A stretch of 64,000 nt of DNA from Excoecaria cochinchinensis (GCA_947683425.1 CANTUQ010000159.1:2294001-2358000); one strand, 5' to 3'. Shown: positions 45,601-57,940, numbered from the stretch's first letter. The notes: a model not told the origin generated them from the sequence alone. Made by a program: numbers and translations.

Positions 45601-48532
45601 TCACCTGAACTGAACAACTATTGATACTGAATCCTCATCATCGCCTCTGGTTCCCAAGTCACTTCCTAAACTCCATGATGCTGCCAAAGAACCTTGACCA
45701 GAGGAACTTGCTTACTTCTCAACTATCTCACTTCCTGGGCTATAATGGCTTTCGGTTCATCATCATAAGAATAATCTGGTTGAATCTTAGCATCTTGAAC
45801 CGACAATGTATGCGACAGATTTGATCTATACCGATGAAACATGGAGACATGGAAAACATCATGCATCCTAGCCAACTCCTTCGGTAAAGCCAACATATAA
45901 GCTACCAGACCAACTCTCTCCAAAACCTCGAAAGGCCCAATGAACCGAGGACTAAGTTTACCATTCTTGCCAAACCGCAAAACTTTACTCCAAGGTGAAA
46001 CCTTGAGGAAAACTTTGTCCCCAACCTCAAACCGAACATCCTTTCTCTTCAGATTAGTGTAAGATCTCTGCCTATCCTTAGCCACTTTTAGATTCTGCTG
46101 CACAATTTTGATCTTCTCCTCTGTATCTTAATCATCTCTGGCCCAACAAAAGATCGCTCGGTCAACTCTATCCAACAAACCGTAGTCCTACACAGTCGAC
46201 CATACAAAGCTTCAAATGGTGACATTCCAATGCTCGACTGAAAGCTGTTGTTGTAGGCAAATTCCATAAGCCGTACATACTTGTCCCAACTGCCAGAAAA
46301 ATCCAAAGCACATGCCCGAAGTATATCCTGTAAAATCTGGATAACCCGCTCTGACTGACCATCTGTCTCAGGATGAAATGCCATGCTGAAATTCAATTTA
46401 GTACCAAAAGCTCTCTGCAATTCCTTCCAAAACTTCGATGTGAACCTTGGATCCAGATTTGACACTATCGACAACAGCACACCATGCAGTCAGACTACCT
46501 CATCCACATAAACACTGGCCAACTTCTCCATCGAGTAGTCCACTCTTACTGGCAGAAAATGAACTGACTTCGTAAGCCGATACAAAATAAATCAAACTCA
46601 ATCATGCTTTCGCTGATTTCTGGCAAACCTGCTGACAAGTGAGACACTTCACCACGAATTCCACAATGTCTCTCTTCACCCCAAACCACCAGTAGAACTT
46701 CTTCATATCCCAATACATCTTCTCACTACCAGGATGCATAGTAAAGACCGTAGTGTGTGCCTCACTCAAAAGCTTCTTCCTTAACTCATCACTCTCAAGC
46801 ACAAACAAACGATTCCTATACATAAGCACCCCATCCAAAATCGAAAACTAAGACTACTTACCCTACTGAACTTCAATCAAAACTCGCTGCGATCTAACAT
46901 CATCCTTCTGAGCATCCACAATTGACTATCTCAAGGTCGGTTTCACTCTCAATTGGGAAACCAAAGCCCCATCTGAATCAAATCTCCAGCTGAACTGCCT
47001 CAAGAACAAAGCCGACACAGACTTCCTACTCAAAGCATCCGCAAGCACATTGGCTTTGCCCAGATGATAATCCACAATGCCATCATAGTCCTTAAACAAC
47101 TCCAACCATCGGCGCTGTCTCATATTCAACTCTTTCTGTGTGAGGAGATACTTCAAACTTTTATGATCCGTAAAAATCCTACACTTCTCCCCATAAAGAT
47201 AATGTCACCAAATCTTTAAAGCAAAGATCACAGCTGCCAATTCCAAATCATGCGTCGGATAGTTCTTCTCATGAGGCTTCAACTGACGAGATGCATAAGC
47301 CTCAACTTTACCCTCTTGCATGAACACACATCCAAGTCCAACTCCTGAAGCGTTGCTGTACATTACAAACTCCTTACCCGAGATAGGTTGAGTCAGTACA
47401 GGAGCTTTAACCAACAATCTCTTCAATTTCTCAAAGCACACTTGGCACTTATCCGACCACTCAAATCTGACTCCTTTCCTCAATAATCTTGTCATAAGAG
47501 CAGCAATGACTGAAAAATCCTTCACAAACCGACGGTCGTAGCCTGCCAAATCAAGGAAACTTCTCACTTTAGGAACATTCCTAGGTGCTTTCCAATTTAC
47601 AATTGCCTTAATCTTAGCTGGATCCACTTGAATACCCTTAGCTGACATAATGTGACCCAAGAAAGACACCTCTTAAAGCTAAAAGTCACACTTACTGAGC
47701 TTCGCAAACAAACGATGCTCCCTCAACACTTGTAACACTAATCGAAGATGCTCTTCATGTTCACTCTCATCCTTCGAGTAAACCAAAATATCATCAATAA
47801 ACACTACTACAAATCAATCGAGATATGGCCTAAACACTCGGTTCATCAAATCCATAAAAGCTGCAGGTGCATTGGTCAAACTGAATAGCATCACAAGGAA
47901 CTCATAATGGCCATGCCGTGTCCAAAATGCAGTCTTAACCACATCCGCATCCTGAACTCAAAGCTGATAATAACCCGACCGAAGATCAATCTTAGAGAAA
48001 ACACCCGCACCTTTGAGCTGATCAAACAAATCATCAACTCTAGGCAAAGGATACTTGTTCTTCACCGTGACCTTATTAATTTGCCTATAGTTGATACACA
48101 TCCTCAAAGTGCCATCCTTCTTCTTAACAAACAACATAGGAGCTTCCCATGGAGATATGCTGGGTCTAATAAACCCCTTATCCAATAACTCTTGTAGCTG
48201 AGTCTTAAGTTCCCTCAACTCTGTAGGTGCCATCCGATAAGGTGCTTTCGAAATAGGCAAAGTACCCGGCACTATCTCTATGGACAACTCCACTTCTCTC
48301 TCGGGAGGCAACCCAGGCAAATCACTTGAAAACACATCACTAAACTCCCTAATAACTGGTATATCCTTAATCTCAACCTAATCACGCTTAGAATCCAACA
48401 CCACTGCCAAAAATGCTTCACAACCTTTCCTCATGAACCTCTTAGTTTGCATAGCAGAAATCACATTACTCAAGGAACTCTAAACCCGTATGATGAGTCT
48501 TCCTCAGGTCCTGCTTCGAGAGGTAGGAGGCA
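45566..48532 (-). pseudogene. pol: Decayed Tekay pol: RT, RNase H, integrase, chromodomain
   Basis: On the minus strand from 48532: PVIREFSDVFSSDLPGLPPE, then RT with SPWEAPMLFVKKKDGTLRMC and FSKIDLRSGYYQL (48000-48200), the active-site motif VFIDDILVYSKDE (about 47770-47810), SFLGHIMSAKGIQVDP and the RNase H part ending LELAAVIFALKIW (47205). The H2C2 domain HTTVFTMHPGSEKMYW..CLTCQQV (46640-46790) and integrase core follow: DPRFTSKFWKELQRAFG and HPETDGQSERVIQILQD; the expected SD before DPRF reads SN. Next come a C-terminal domain with SPRFIGPFEVLERVG and MHDVFHVSMF, and a chromodomain PKAIIAQEVR..QVPLVKVLWQHHGV..WEPEAMM (45606-45760). Several in-frame stops (before VQDAD, before FVVVFIDD, in the chromodomain) make it inactive. 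The chromodomain fixes the lineage as chromovirus. Confidence 0.93.
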
Positions 48533-49129
48533 AGGTTCTAAACCCGAAAAACCCAAGAACCACACAAACACACAAAAATCCTAAGTTAAGAATACATTTA
48601 GCAAATTAAGAAGAACAAGATGAAGAAGAAGAGAAAACCAACTAACTTGCCAATAAAGCTCTTGAGAATTACCAGGATCCACCAAAAAGACAACCAAGAA
48701 GAGAAAGAATCAAAGTGTAGCAAGAGGAAGAAGAAGGAAGAAGAAGCAAAAGAGGGAAGGAAGAGAACGGGAACATGAGGGTAAAATTCTGCCCTCTCTT
48801 TCTCTCTCCTCTCTTTATATACCCCTTCTTAATTTCCCTTGCCACATGTCACATTGAGATTGGTGGGTTTTGATAATTCACACCTACTCCCATACAAGAC
48901 ACTACACACAAGGCTAACCCTTACTAACTCACACACTACTCCCCTATGAGCATGCACACACACTAACAATACTCATACTCATACACACCAATATCATACA
49001 TGCACGCACACTCTCATAAAGCTCACAAAACATACATATTACCCGAAATACCCTTAACACCTGCCAAAACACACACACATGCACACATGCACATGGCTCA
49101 AACAACGAGGGGGAAATCGGGGTGTGACA
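48533..49129 (-). mobile_element. Element H 5' LTR remnant fused to pol
   Basis: Aligns with 44963-45562 of the 3' LTR, from TGTCACACCCCGATTTCCCC (49129) down to about 48533, where it joins pol directly. The two copies differ at scattered sites and by small indels. Confidence 0.88.
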
Positions 49130-50137
49130 GCGTTAGAGTGATTGTAATGTGTTGATAAGAAGTTGAACCCTAGCTTCAAAAACATGGACTTTATTGTGTG
49201 TAAGTTATAATTGAATGAATATGCCATGTGAATTGAGTGTATCGAGAGGTTCATGTTGTGTTGTGGATGTTTGGTTTGAGTATGATGAAAGTTATATTAT
49301 GTGAGTAAGTCTGTAACATGATAAGTTGGAAGGTATGGAATTGGAATGAGTCCTATTCTTGACGTAGTTGGATTAATTAGGTCATATAGTTAGTTTTATG
49401 AGTCTAACATGAAAGAGACCAATTGGGTTGAACTAATATTGAATGTACTATAAAATGATGTGGAAATGGTTTTATGGTTTTGAGAACTCTAAAGACTTCT
49501 AAAGTGCCTATAAAGGAGAAGAATTTCTGAAGGAGGGCTTTCAGAACAAGTTGTGTTCATTTAGCCACAACTCCTTAATTCTAAGTTCAAATGTAATTAG
49601 AATTGTGTCAATTGCAAGTTAGCATAAAAATGAACAAGTGATTAGTGGAGCATGTTGGTTAGACATGTCGTTAAAATTTGTTTTAGAAGTCATAAGCATG
49701 AAGTAGGAAAAATGTGCTTACAAGGTAAGTTTCTGGGTAGGTCTCTCTTGACCTTTAGTAACGTTTTTGCCCATAGATCGAGTTTCAATGCTCGAAATTG
49801 GTTGCTTAGAATTGGAATTGAAATCTAAGATCTGCACCTAAAAATGTCTCAGAAAATGGTTGAGCTAATTCTATCTCTAAGTGTCCCAAAAGTGGCCATG
49901 ACCGAGGTGTCTCTACTTTGGCCGGCTCATTTGAGAATTTAAGGTTGTATAGCTCATATCTAACATTTGAGATGTCCAAAAGACCTAAAACTTGTTTATT
50001 CAAAATTTAACATCCTAGGGAACAAATGTTAAGAAGGGAGTTTTGTCTAAAAATGAGTTTGGACGTTGATATAGGCTGTTCAAAATTGGGTAGTAAAGCA
50101 GTCCTGAGTTTTAGCTTCTGTTTTGTTAAATTTTGGT

Positions 50138-50245
50138 ATGTCACGGTGACAACCAATTCATTGCCGCCATGACCAATGCCAAGAGAAGGAAAACTGCCTA
50201 TTTTTGGACCTCACGGCCACAACAAAGTCATGGCCACCGTGACTC
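50138..50245. repeat. GTCACGGTG-type inverted repeat cassette in LTR E
   Basis: GTCACGGTGACAACC on the left and GTCATGGCCACCGTGAC on the right form outer arms around about 75 bases that contain further CATGACC / CACGGCCAC half sites. A second cassette of the same word lies at 51178-51285 (AGTGACAACC, ATCACGGTAACAACCC, GGTTGTGACCGTGAGG). Confidence 0.65.
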
Positions 50246-52213
50246 CCTCTGTTTTTACTATTTTATGTGTTTTTCTTCTCGAATTGAACCAGTATTGCAA
50301 CGAAACTTTCTAAGTTCTATTCGATGCATGTTTAGGACTATGAAATGAGTATAAGAATAGTTATAACTTGGAAAACACACATGAATATGATTAAGATTAG
50401 TAATAAATTAAAGAAGTAATAATGTATAATGGTATGAAATATAATTTAGTCAAGTTAAATGACATTTGAGGATTTTAATACCTTAATTTATATGAGCATG
50501 TATAATATGAATAAATAAGCATAATTATGAGTTGAGATTAAGTTATACACATATAAAGGATATCAAATGAAATGAGTTTGCTTAATGTGAATATGAACCA
50601 TATGCGGGTGTGTAACGTGTTTTGATTGTATATGAGTGATTATATATAAGATAATGACAAACGTGATTTATGGTTTTGACCTTATGAATTGCTTAATTAT
50701 TTGGAGATTTATAATGTGGCGATTCAGGTGAGAATGAGTCTATATTTATAAATATGTATATATGATTTGTACTAATCGAATGATGATGTGTGAGTTTGAT
50801 AATAAGAATATGCATATGGAAGCGAATAGGGTTATGTGTTGAATGCTATGATTACATATTATGATTGAATATGAATTTGTTCAATAAACTATAAGTATGC
50901 ATAAATGGAAAGGTATGCTACTTTACTCATGTGTATTATTATGATTACTGTAATGGGTACTTTAATCTATAACATCTTGAAGTTGAGTTGAATGGAATGA
51001 GAATTTGTGTAAGTTTTAGGTTAAAAAGCTAATGATCATGTGTTGGATGATATGGTGCCTAATTGTGATAAATGGAATAGGGATTTGAAGCCTTGAATTT
51101 GATTTGAGATTTGAGTTGTTAGCACCATTGTGCCTTGCTAAACACAGTTCTGTTTTGGAATTTTTACATAAGTTGCAGTGACAACCAAAATGATTTCCAC
51201 CATGAGGTTTGCAAGATTACATTCTACCTTGAAGTGTTAGGTATATCACGGTAACAACCCAAATGGTTGTGACCGTGAGGTACCCTGTTTTGCCTAAATA
51301 ATCACTTATGTCGTGCATATGCATGCACATTATTTCAATCAAGTCTAATATCATCCAATAAGGATTATTATATGTCTAATGTTATGGATTAGCATGATGA
51401 GATAATGTAATAGCACGATGTGGCTAATGAATATGACTTGCTCTATATACTATGAGTATGGGTCAGTGAATTTTACAGGAACTTATGAGCATAATGGAAA
51501 CTCTATGTGCCTCTATACATGATGGATTATACTGGGACAATTATTATGAAACAATGTGTATATTCTATTATGTAAATGAATGAATAAACGTTAATCAGAA
51601 TTAAAAATGTAAGACTACGAGTCAAATAGTGGATAGATAGGCATGCCTATAGGGTCAAAGTGGTGCAGCCCAATGCGTCTGATTCCACTGGAATGACAAT
51701 GCGATTTGAATCCTTACTGGATACTTCAATGTGAAACATTGATTATGTTAATTTTACTGTACCTTAGGGTACCAATGCAAATGTGAGTATCCACGGATAC
51801 ACTGTGTTTATTATACCTTAGGGTACCAATACGACACCCGTTATCTGCATTTTTGAATTGCAGGCAAGAAAACTATATTGACAGTGTTAATAAATAAGAA
51901 ATGATAATCTTGTGTATATACATATTGATAAGAATGCGATGTGCATATGACAAATAAGTGACAATGCGAATCCTAATGTGATTATTTAACATGTATGTGT
52001 ATGTATTAAGTATAAAGCATGATAGTTAGCACGAACCTTGTTGTGCTTATAATATGGAAGTTATGTATTAGTTTGATTAGAAAGTGATCATTGTACTTTA
52101 ACTCAAATTTTCGGATATAACATTGAATGCATGAATTATGAGGAGAGGGATTGTGCAAGTTAATTGATATGTGATTCTTGGATATTATGTTATTATATTT
52201 TGTATTTTGTTCC

Positions 52214-52254
52214 CCACTAAGGTTATCACTTAGCATGGATATTTTATCCATGCA
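52214..52254 (+). promoter_or_regulatory. Hairpin and splice-acceptor-like AG in LTR E
   Basis: CCACTAAGGTTATCACTTAG then ATTTTATCCATGCAG|GTATC, colinear with 4766-4803 of LTR B and with the inverted copies near 34350, 43485 and 55368. Confidence 0.55.
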
Positions 52255-52598
52255 GGTATCTAAAGATAGTGTTTTGGGAGACAGTCCTGCATCACCAACG
52301 GCCAACACACTAGGGTCCGCTGTGTAGTATGAGTCTTTTGTAATTTGTAATATGTCTAATGTAACTATTAGATTTGACTTGTAAGAGAAGGGATGTAATA
52401 ACTAAATATTGTATGTGAGTATAAGATGACAGTATGTATATATATATGAGTTTTGAAAAGTATTTCCACAGCATGGGAAGAAATTTATTAATTCGAAACT
52501 CTATTTGTAAAAATGTTTTATGCGCATGTGATTATGTTGTGGCACTCCATAGCCATTGTAGTTGAGTTCTTCATACAGGTAGGGGGTGTTACAGTTAG

Positions 52599-52610
52599 TG
52601 GTATCAGAGC
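52599..52610 (+). other. Initiator-Met primer binding site, element E
   Basis: TGGTATCAGAGC follows the LTR end by five bases. It matches the 3' end of plant initiator methionine tRNA in complement, as expected for chromoviruses. Confidence 0.9.
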
Positions 52611-52697
52611 ATAGGTTTAGTCATTTTTGGACTAGTGTAGAATAGAAATGCATATAGTTTTGTGTTGGCCTGATGCGGATGTCTTCATTTTCTTTAC

Positions 52698-52990
52698 AAT
52701 GTCAAGGGATTCTTCTCTTGAAGCGATAAAAGAGAATTCTAAAAGTGGTAGTCCTACAAATTCATGTGTTAAAGTGTGTATTGAATATCTTAATTGTGAT
52801 GCATATGTGATTGGTCATTTGGGACATAGTGTGAATGTGTATAATGCGTATGAGAACTATTTCTAAGTGAATCAAAGTAAAGAGATATCTGATAACTTGA
52901 TTGAAGTGCTATCCCATGAATTTGAATTAATTCTGGGTATGAATAAGTTTGGAATTAAGAATGATGTGGGGAGTACGATAAAGTGGTGAT
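52698..52990 (+). pseudogene. Protease (retropepsin) relic of element E
   Basis: The plus-strand frame HLGHSVNVYNAYENYF, a stop, then SDNLIEVLSHEFELILGMNK resembles the C-terminal half of Tekay aspartic protease, whose usual ending is a LIxLxxxxFDVILGMDWL-type motif. The DTG active site is not visible, and the segment starts only about 90 bases after the primer site, so gag and the first half of protease are deleted. Confidence 0.6.
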
Positions 52991-53461
52991 ATTTTGTACG
53001 CCTGTCAGCTATCTCAATGAAACCATCTGAACATGAGCATGTAAAAACATGGGGATGGGAGAAGTGCATTAATATTATATAAATTGTATTATTACATCAT
53101 CTCGCATACATATAACATCATATAATCATTCGCATCCCCAGATTATGTGAGTAAAACATTATGTATTTGACTCATTTGAAGAGAAAAGTTGATAGGATGT
53201 ACATATAATGTTTGGTGTTAGAAAGAGAACTATTGAGAAAGAGTTAAGTGTTTGTCAATGGAAGTATAAGGTATGAGTATTTAAAGTTAAAAGGATGAGG
53301 TGATTTATGAAGTTTATATAAGCGAACGTGAATAGGATTTCAGAATGAAGAATGAATAGCATGAGTAAAGAAGGTAACAAGCGTATTCCGTGAAATTAAT
53401 GCGTCCAGGAATTGTGTAATAAGAAAATAAAAGTATAAGTGGCTAAATATGAAGTATATAC
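52991..53461 (+). other. Unassigned AT-rich remainder of element E
   Basis: About 470 bases between the protease relic and LTR G. No domain or repeat is recognised, and there is no polypurine tract before 53462. Confidence 0.5.
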
Positions 53462-54959
53462 TGTAACATCCCAAAATTGGCCTAGTAGAAATTTCATGCT
53501 TTATTGGATGTATAAAAGGGTAATTTGGTAATTGGTAAATGAGTAGGGGTTTTTAATGAATTATGAGAGTGTATTGAGGGTAAAATGGTAATTGCGTATG
53601 TAACGAGAGGACAAAAGAGAAGGAAAGTGAAAGAGGGAAAGTGTGCTCCAATAGGATTGAGACATGTGGTTTGGGTTGGTGAGTGCATTAATGGGGATTT
53701 GAAAGGAAGAAGAGAGAGGGAGAGCAGGAAATGGGTTTCTTCCCATGGAAGCCATCCTCTTTCTTGCACTTTCACGTTCTCTCTCACTTCCTCACTTCTC
53801 CATTTCTGCTCTCAAATTTTACATGTGCTATTCTTCAAGAGTTGAGCTAAGGTTTTGAGATAGGAGTGTTCTAAGAGGTAAGTGGCTGTGTTTATTTTGG
53901 GTTGCTTCTTCTCCATCTTCTTCTCCATTTGGGTTAATTGGGTTTCATTTTGATTGGATTTTATGCAAGAATCTGAAGAAAGGAGAAAGAGTAAAGGAAA
54001 GGAAAAGGTTGGATTTTGAAGCTAGCGGGGTTGAGCTCCATTTCCAGGTTTGGGAGTTATATGTGAATATGTTTGTTTGGGAGTTTTGCATTTGGCTGTG
54101 CACTTTGGCAATGGTTGTCCATTTCTCTTTGGATCTTGGGTTGATATGTGATTATCTATCATTAGTGTGTGTTTGAATCATGTAAAATATGTGTTATTAG
54201 ATTTGTGTATATGAGTAGAGATGATAGAGTTATAAGTGTTTGCTTGTCCAATTTGAGTATATGTGCATTAACATGAGATGAATTTCTGGGTTTTTATAAC
54301 CTCAATAGATGTTGATTTGATTTGTGTAATTATTGTGTATATTGAATTGCTTGTGTTATAAGTACATTTTGGAAGCACTGGAGGTAAGGTTTTACACGGT
54401 TTTGCATGATACATGGTTTTTGGAAAAGATGGGATTTTATTTTACAAGCTCTGTATTTCTAGTATTTTGCTGAGAAAGGGAAAGTGTACTTCTGTCGCGA
54501 GCGCGATAGAAGGAAGTCTTCCTTTCCCTCGCGTTATCCGATCGGCTGGCCTTCTTCACGACATGTGAAGTATTTTCACGAGTCATGAAGAATGGCGGGG
54601 TTCTTCACGACACGTGAAGCATCTTCACGAGTCGTGAAGAATGGCCCGCTTAGTAAGAAGTTCTTCAGGACACGTGAAGTACTTTCACGAGTCGTGAAGA
54701 AGAAGAGAGGCCGCTTGGTTTGGCTGCTCAGCATATCCCGTTTGGTTCGGCAGTCTTAATGACACGTGAGGTATCTTTACGAGTCGTGAGGATTGCCGAT
54801 CGGATGAGGGAGTCGCTCGGTGTGGAAGCCCACTCGGCGGGAAGTGCACCGATCGGCAGTTGAGCACGACTCGGCATTGGGCGCACGTCTCGGATAAGGA
54901 AGCTGGTCTCGTGTCTTTGTGCGCTTGATCGAGCACGAGTCGTGATGCCATGCACGACT
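53462..54959 (+). mobile_element. Tekay-like LTR G, 5' portion
   Basis: Starts TGTAACATCCCAAAATTGGC and CCTAGTAG. It has a GAG|GTAAGTGG donor-like site at 53878 and a cassette region from 54495. TR-GAG2 cuts it at 54960. Confidence 0.82.
54495..54790. repeat. Mixed cassette: one TCGCG word plus TTCACGACACGTGAAG-type repeats
   Basis: TCTGTCGCGAGCGCGATAGA (54493) is followed by about three copies of a ~58-base unit: TTCTTCACGACACGTGAAGC, ATCTTCACGAGTCGTGAAGA (54552-54700), and a variant ATGACACGTGAGG..ACGAGTCGTGAGG (54755-54790). Each copy holds two inverted repeats, TTCACG/CGTGAA. It is the only LTR here with two different words side by side. Confidence 0.75.
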
Positions 54960-57874
54960 TGTAGCACCCCAATACCCCTTAGGAGGATATTAGGTCGCAA
55001 CAACGCATACACATACAGAAAACTCATGCGGAAGCCAAAATAAAATCATACAATCACAAGCAGCGGAAAAATCGTCTTTAATATAACTAAAACATGCCAA
55101 TAAGTAAACTCTTATATTCATTTATATATATTCAAAATGAAACTGTTCTTTTACATATAAGCATTCTTTAACATTTACATATTGGTTACAAAAATTATTC
55201 TTTACTTTATCATCTACATCTTGCGTACAAAATTGCTTTACATTTCATATGCCAAGCTATACGAAACTCTAGAACATGTATACAAAACTATGCCATATAC
55301 AAAAACATCAACTTATACTCCTAGTGGCCATGACCTTGCAGCTGTGCAACCTTTCGGACCTGTAAACCTACACAGGAAAACACTCGCGCTAAGCGAAATC
55401 GCTTAGTGGGGATATCACATATAATATAGACTTCAAATGACGTCACATGCATCACTTAATCAACCATTAAGCATGCCAACATTTGATTCATGTAGCAACA
55501 AAGCAACTTCTGACAACCACGTATAGCATCATGTACAAGTTCATAAAATCCATATCATGTTCATGTTCTTTTAATAAGACTATGGCATATACATTTAACA
55601 TGTGTCATCTCAATTGCAACTCAAACTACGCTTGAATACATAAGCTATGTTCATGTACATATAGACATTTACACATATCATTTCATATACATGTCATTTA
55701 TTATATCATAACTTTACCTTTCATAAATTGTCATTTATACATCTAGACATTTAGCTTATGCATAACATTTCTTATACAAATAGCAACTTCCCCTGTACAT
55801 GTATAGGTTCATGTAACCATTTATGGTAAACGATAATCATATGCTTCTGAAGCCATTTATTATAGCTCTATAACATTTATACCTCTCATGTACATATAGA
55901 TAACATTTCTTATGCATGTAACAACACCTCTTATACATGTAACAGCAATTCATATACTTTTACATTTTACATTTAGCCCATTGTCATAACATAAGTGGAT
56001 ACGGATACAAGTAGATACCAAATAATGGTACCAAGACATCTAGAGACCGTAGTCTCAAATCATCTAGAGACCGTAGTCTCGAACATCTAGATACTTTACA
56101 AGTATCAACATCTAGACATCCGTCGATGCCAACATCTAGACACCCGTCAGTGCCAAACATTTAGCAGCAGCAAATCATCTAACCCTTTATAGGCATGCCC
56201 ATCTATCCACTTGTATGAACATCTAAGGCTTATACCCATTACTCTTATCAAGACATGTTCATTTAATCCTATACATTAACACATTGTTATTTATGTGCAT
56301 TGCAAATATGGTTCACCATGCTCAAGATATTCCAAACATATGCTTGTGTATACGTGTTCGCATTCATTATTTATCATACTTAATTATTCATTGCTCCCAT
56401 ATAATTATACGCATTAACATATATGATTCATCATGCTTAGAACACTTCTAGTTCATACATATTTATATGCATTAGCATACATAGTTCATAATGCTTAAAA
56501 TACTCATTTTATAATGATAAACATGAATAGGACAAGCTATGGGAACTCATATTGAAGTTTGGGTGCATTTCGGGAACAAAAACACCCTAAATTCACAAAA
56601 CAGGAAAGGGTCACGGTGTCAACCATTTGGTTATGACCGTGAGGTCAAATTGCATACAATTCTTCCTACTTCAGACATTGTTCACAGTGGCAACCATTTC
56701 GGTTGTGGCCGTGACATACTAAATCAAGCAAAATAGAAGTTAAACATCGAGTCTGCTTCACTCCCCAATATTTTACAGCCCAAACCGATGTATTACACTA
56801 TATTTTATGGCCAAAGGAACACAACTGGTTCCAAAAGCCCTCCTATAGAATTTTAACTACGGTTATGGTCAATTTTTAAGACCATAGATTCCTCAAATCA
56901 ACAGAGCTATTTTTACAATATTCAAAGCCACGGATCTTATGATTCAAATCCAATTGGTCTCACCCCTTTTAGAGTTGTAAAACTCATTTTATGCCATAAA
57001 GACTTCACGGAGGTCAATATAGGCTTCAAAGACAGGTTAACACAACCAATAGTTTAGAGCTGGTTCACTTATGATGCTAATTTCATGGTTTATTACTCAT
57101 CACATATCTATACGCATTCAAATACACTTCCATCAAAAGTACATAATCATGCTCAATTTCATAAATCACATATTCAATATCAATAACACAACTAAGCTAA
57201 AGTAGTAATCACATACACTTGAGCAAAAATTAACACACATATATATATGCCAAACCTCAAAATAGGTTGCTAGCCACTCTCTTCTTATCTAGAGATTCTC
57301 CTTTCCATTTGCCTTGCTCTTGTCTAAATCTTACACAAACAATTAACATAATTCTCTTAGTCCATTACTCATAATCCACATTCAAATCAATCTCAAAGAA
57401 AAGGGAGTAGAAGAAGAGATACTCAATAACCAACAATTCACTTACCTTCTTCACTTAATTCTTCTTCAAACCGACCCAATGCAAATTTCCAAATTCATGC
57501 ATTAATAAACCAAGCTTAACTCATGAAATGAAGAAGATGCATTTAAGAAATGTAAAGAGAGAGGAATGGCCGGTCTCTTTATTGTCAAATCCCATTTTCT
57601 GCCCTTCATTACACTTATATTTGCATGCAGAAGATTGGCTAGCTCAAGGGGTAATCCACATGTGGATTCCACTTTCAAGCCACTCCAAAATTGCACCTCA
57701 ATCTATGACATTTATCCATTAAGTCCCTCTGTAACGTTCTGTCTTTTAATTTTCAACTTTCTTTCTTCCAATCAAATCCTTGCACATACAGTTACTCACT
57801 TAATCCAATCTCATTTGTACCCTAATATGCAATTGACACTACAATCTAACTATGGTACATTTTGGGGTTTTACA
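54960..57874 (-). mobile_element. TR-GAG2 3' LTR (2.9 kb)
   Basis: On the minus strand it runs from TGTAAAACCCCAAAATGTAC to ATTGGGGTGCTACA. It includes a GGTAAGTG donor-like site (57445), a GTCACGGTG-type cassette (56608-56715), GGCATGCC (56187), short repeats of AGAGACCGTAGTCTC and ACATCTAGA (56040-56160), and the AAGCGATTTCGCTT hairpin with acceptor-like AG (55368). Confidence 0.9.
56608..56715. repeat. GTCACGGTG-type inverted repeat cassette in TR-GAG2 LTR
   Basis: GGTCACGGTGTCAACCATTT..GGTTATGACCGTGAGG and CACAGTGGCAACCATTTCGG TTGTGGCCGTGAC: two inverted repeats about 90 bases apart, the same word as the LTR E cassette at 50138. Confidence 0.72.
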
Positions 57875-57912
57875 ATTCTCCCCTCCTTAAGAAATTTCAT
57901 CCTCGAAATTTT
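57875..57912 (-). other. TR-GAG2 polypurine tract
   Basis: Minus-strand AATTTCGAGGATGAAATTTC then TTAAGGAGGGGAGAAT precede the LTR start. Confidence 0.88.
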
Positions 57913-57940
57913 CACTGTAATAAATAGAAAATCATACTGG

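Larger units (their letters stand above)
43099..49129 (-). mobile_element. Tekay/Del chromovirus element H
   Basis: Minus-strand element with a full 3' LTR (43099-45562), polypurine tract, nearly complete pol (45566-48532) and a fused remnant of the 5' LTR (48533-49129). Most of the 5' LTR, the primer site, gag and protease were lost in one deletion whose junction is at about 48533. Confidence 0.9.
49130..52593 (+). mobile_element. LTR E, second part
   Basis: Resumes after element H and ends AGGTAGGGGGTGTTACA. It carries decayed GTCACGG-type cassettes, the TAGGCATGCCTA palindrome (about 51640), the pair of TACCTTAGGGTACCAAT words (51762 and 51815) and the CACTTAG hairpin with acceptor-like AG (52253). 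Otherwise it is AT-rich with no gene. Confidence 0.82.
42351..53461 (+). mobile_element. Tekay-like element E: 5' LTR and partial interior, split by element H
   Basis: The LTR comprises 42351-43098 and 49130-52593 (about 4.2 kb together), followed by an intact initiator-Met primer site (52599-52610) and a protease relic. The gag is missing. The element ends at 53461 where LTR G begins; no 3' LTR is seen. The flanks of the nested element H, GTGTT (43094-43098) and GCGTT (49130-49134), fit a 5-bp duplication with one transition, which ties the two LTR pieces together. Confidence 0.83.
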
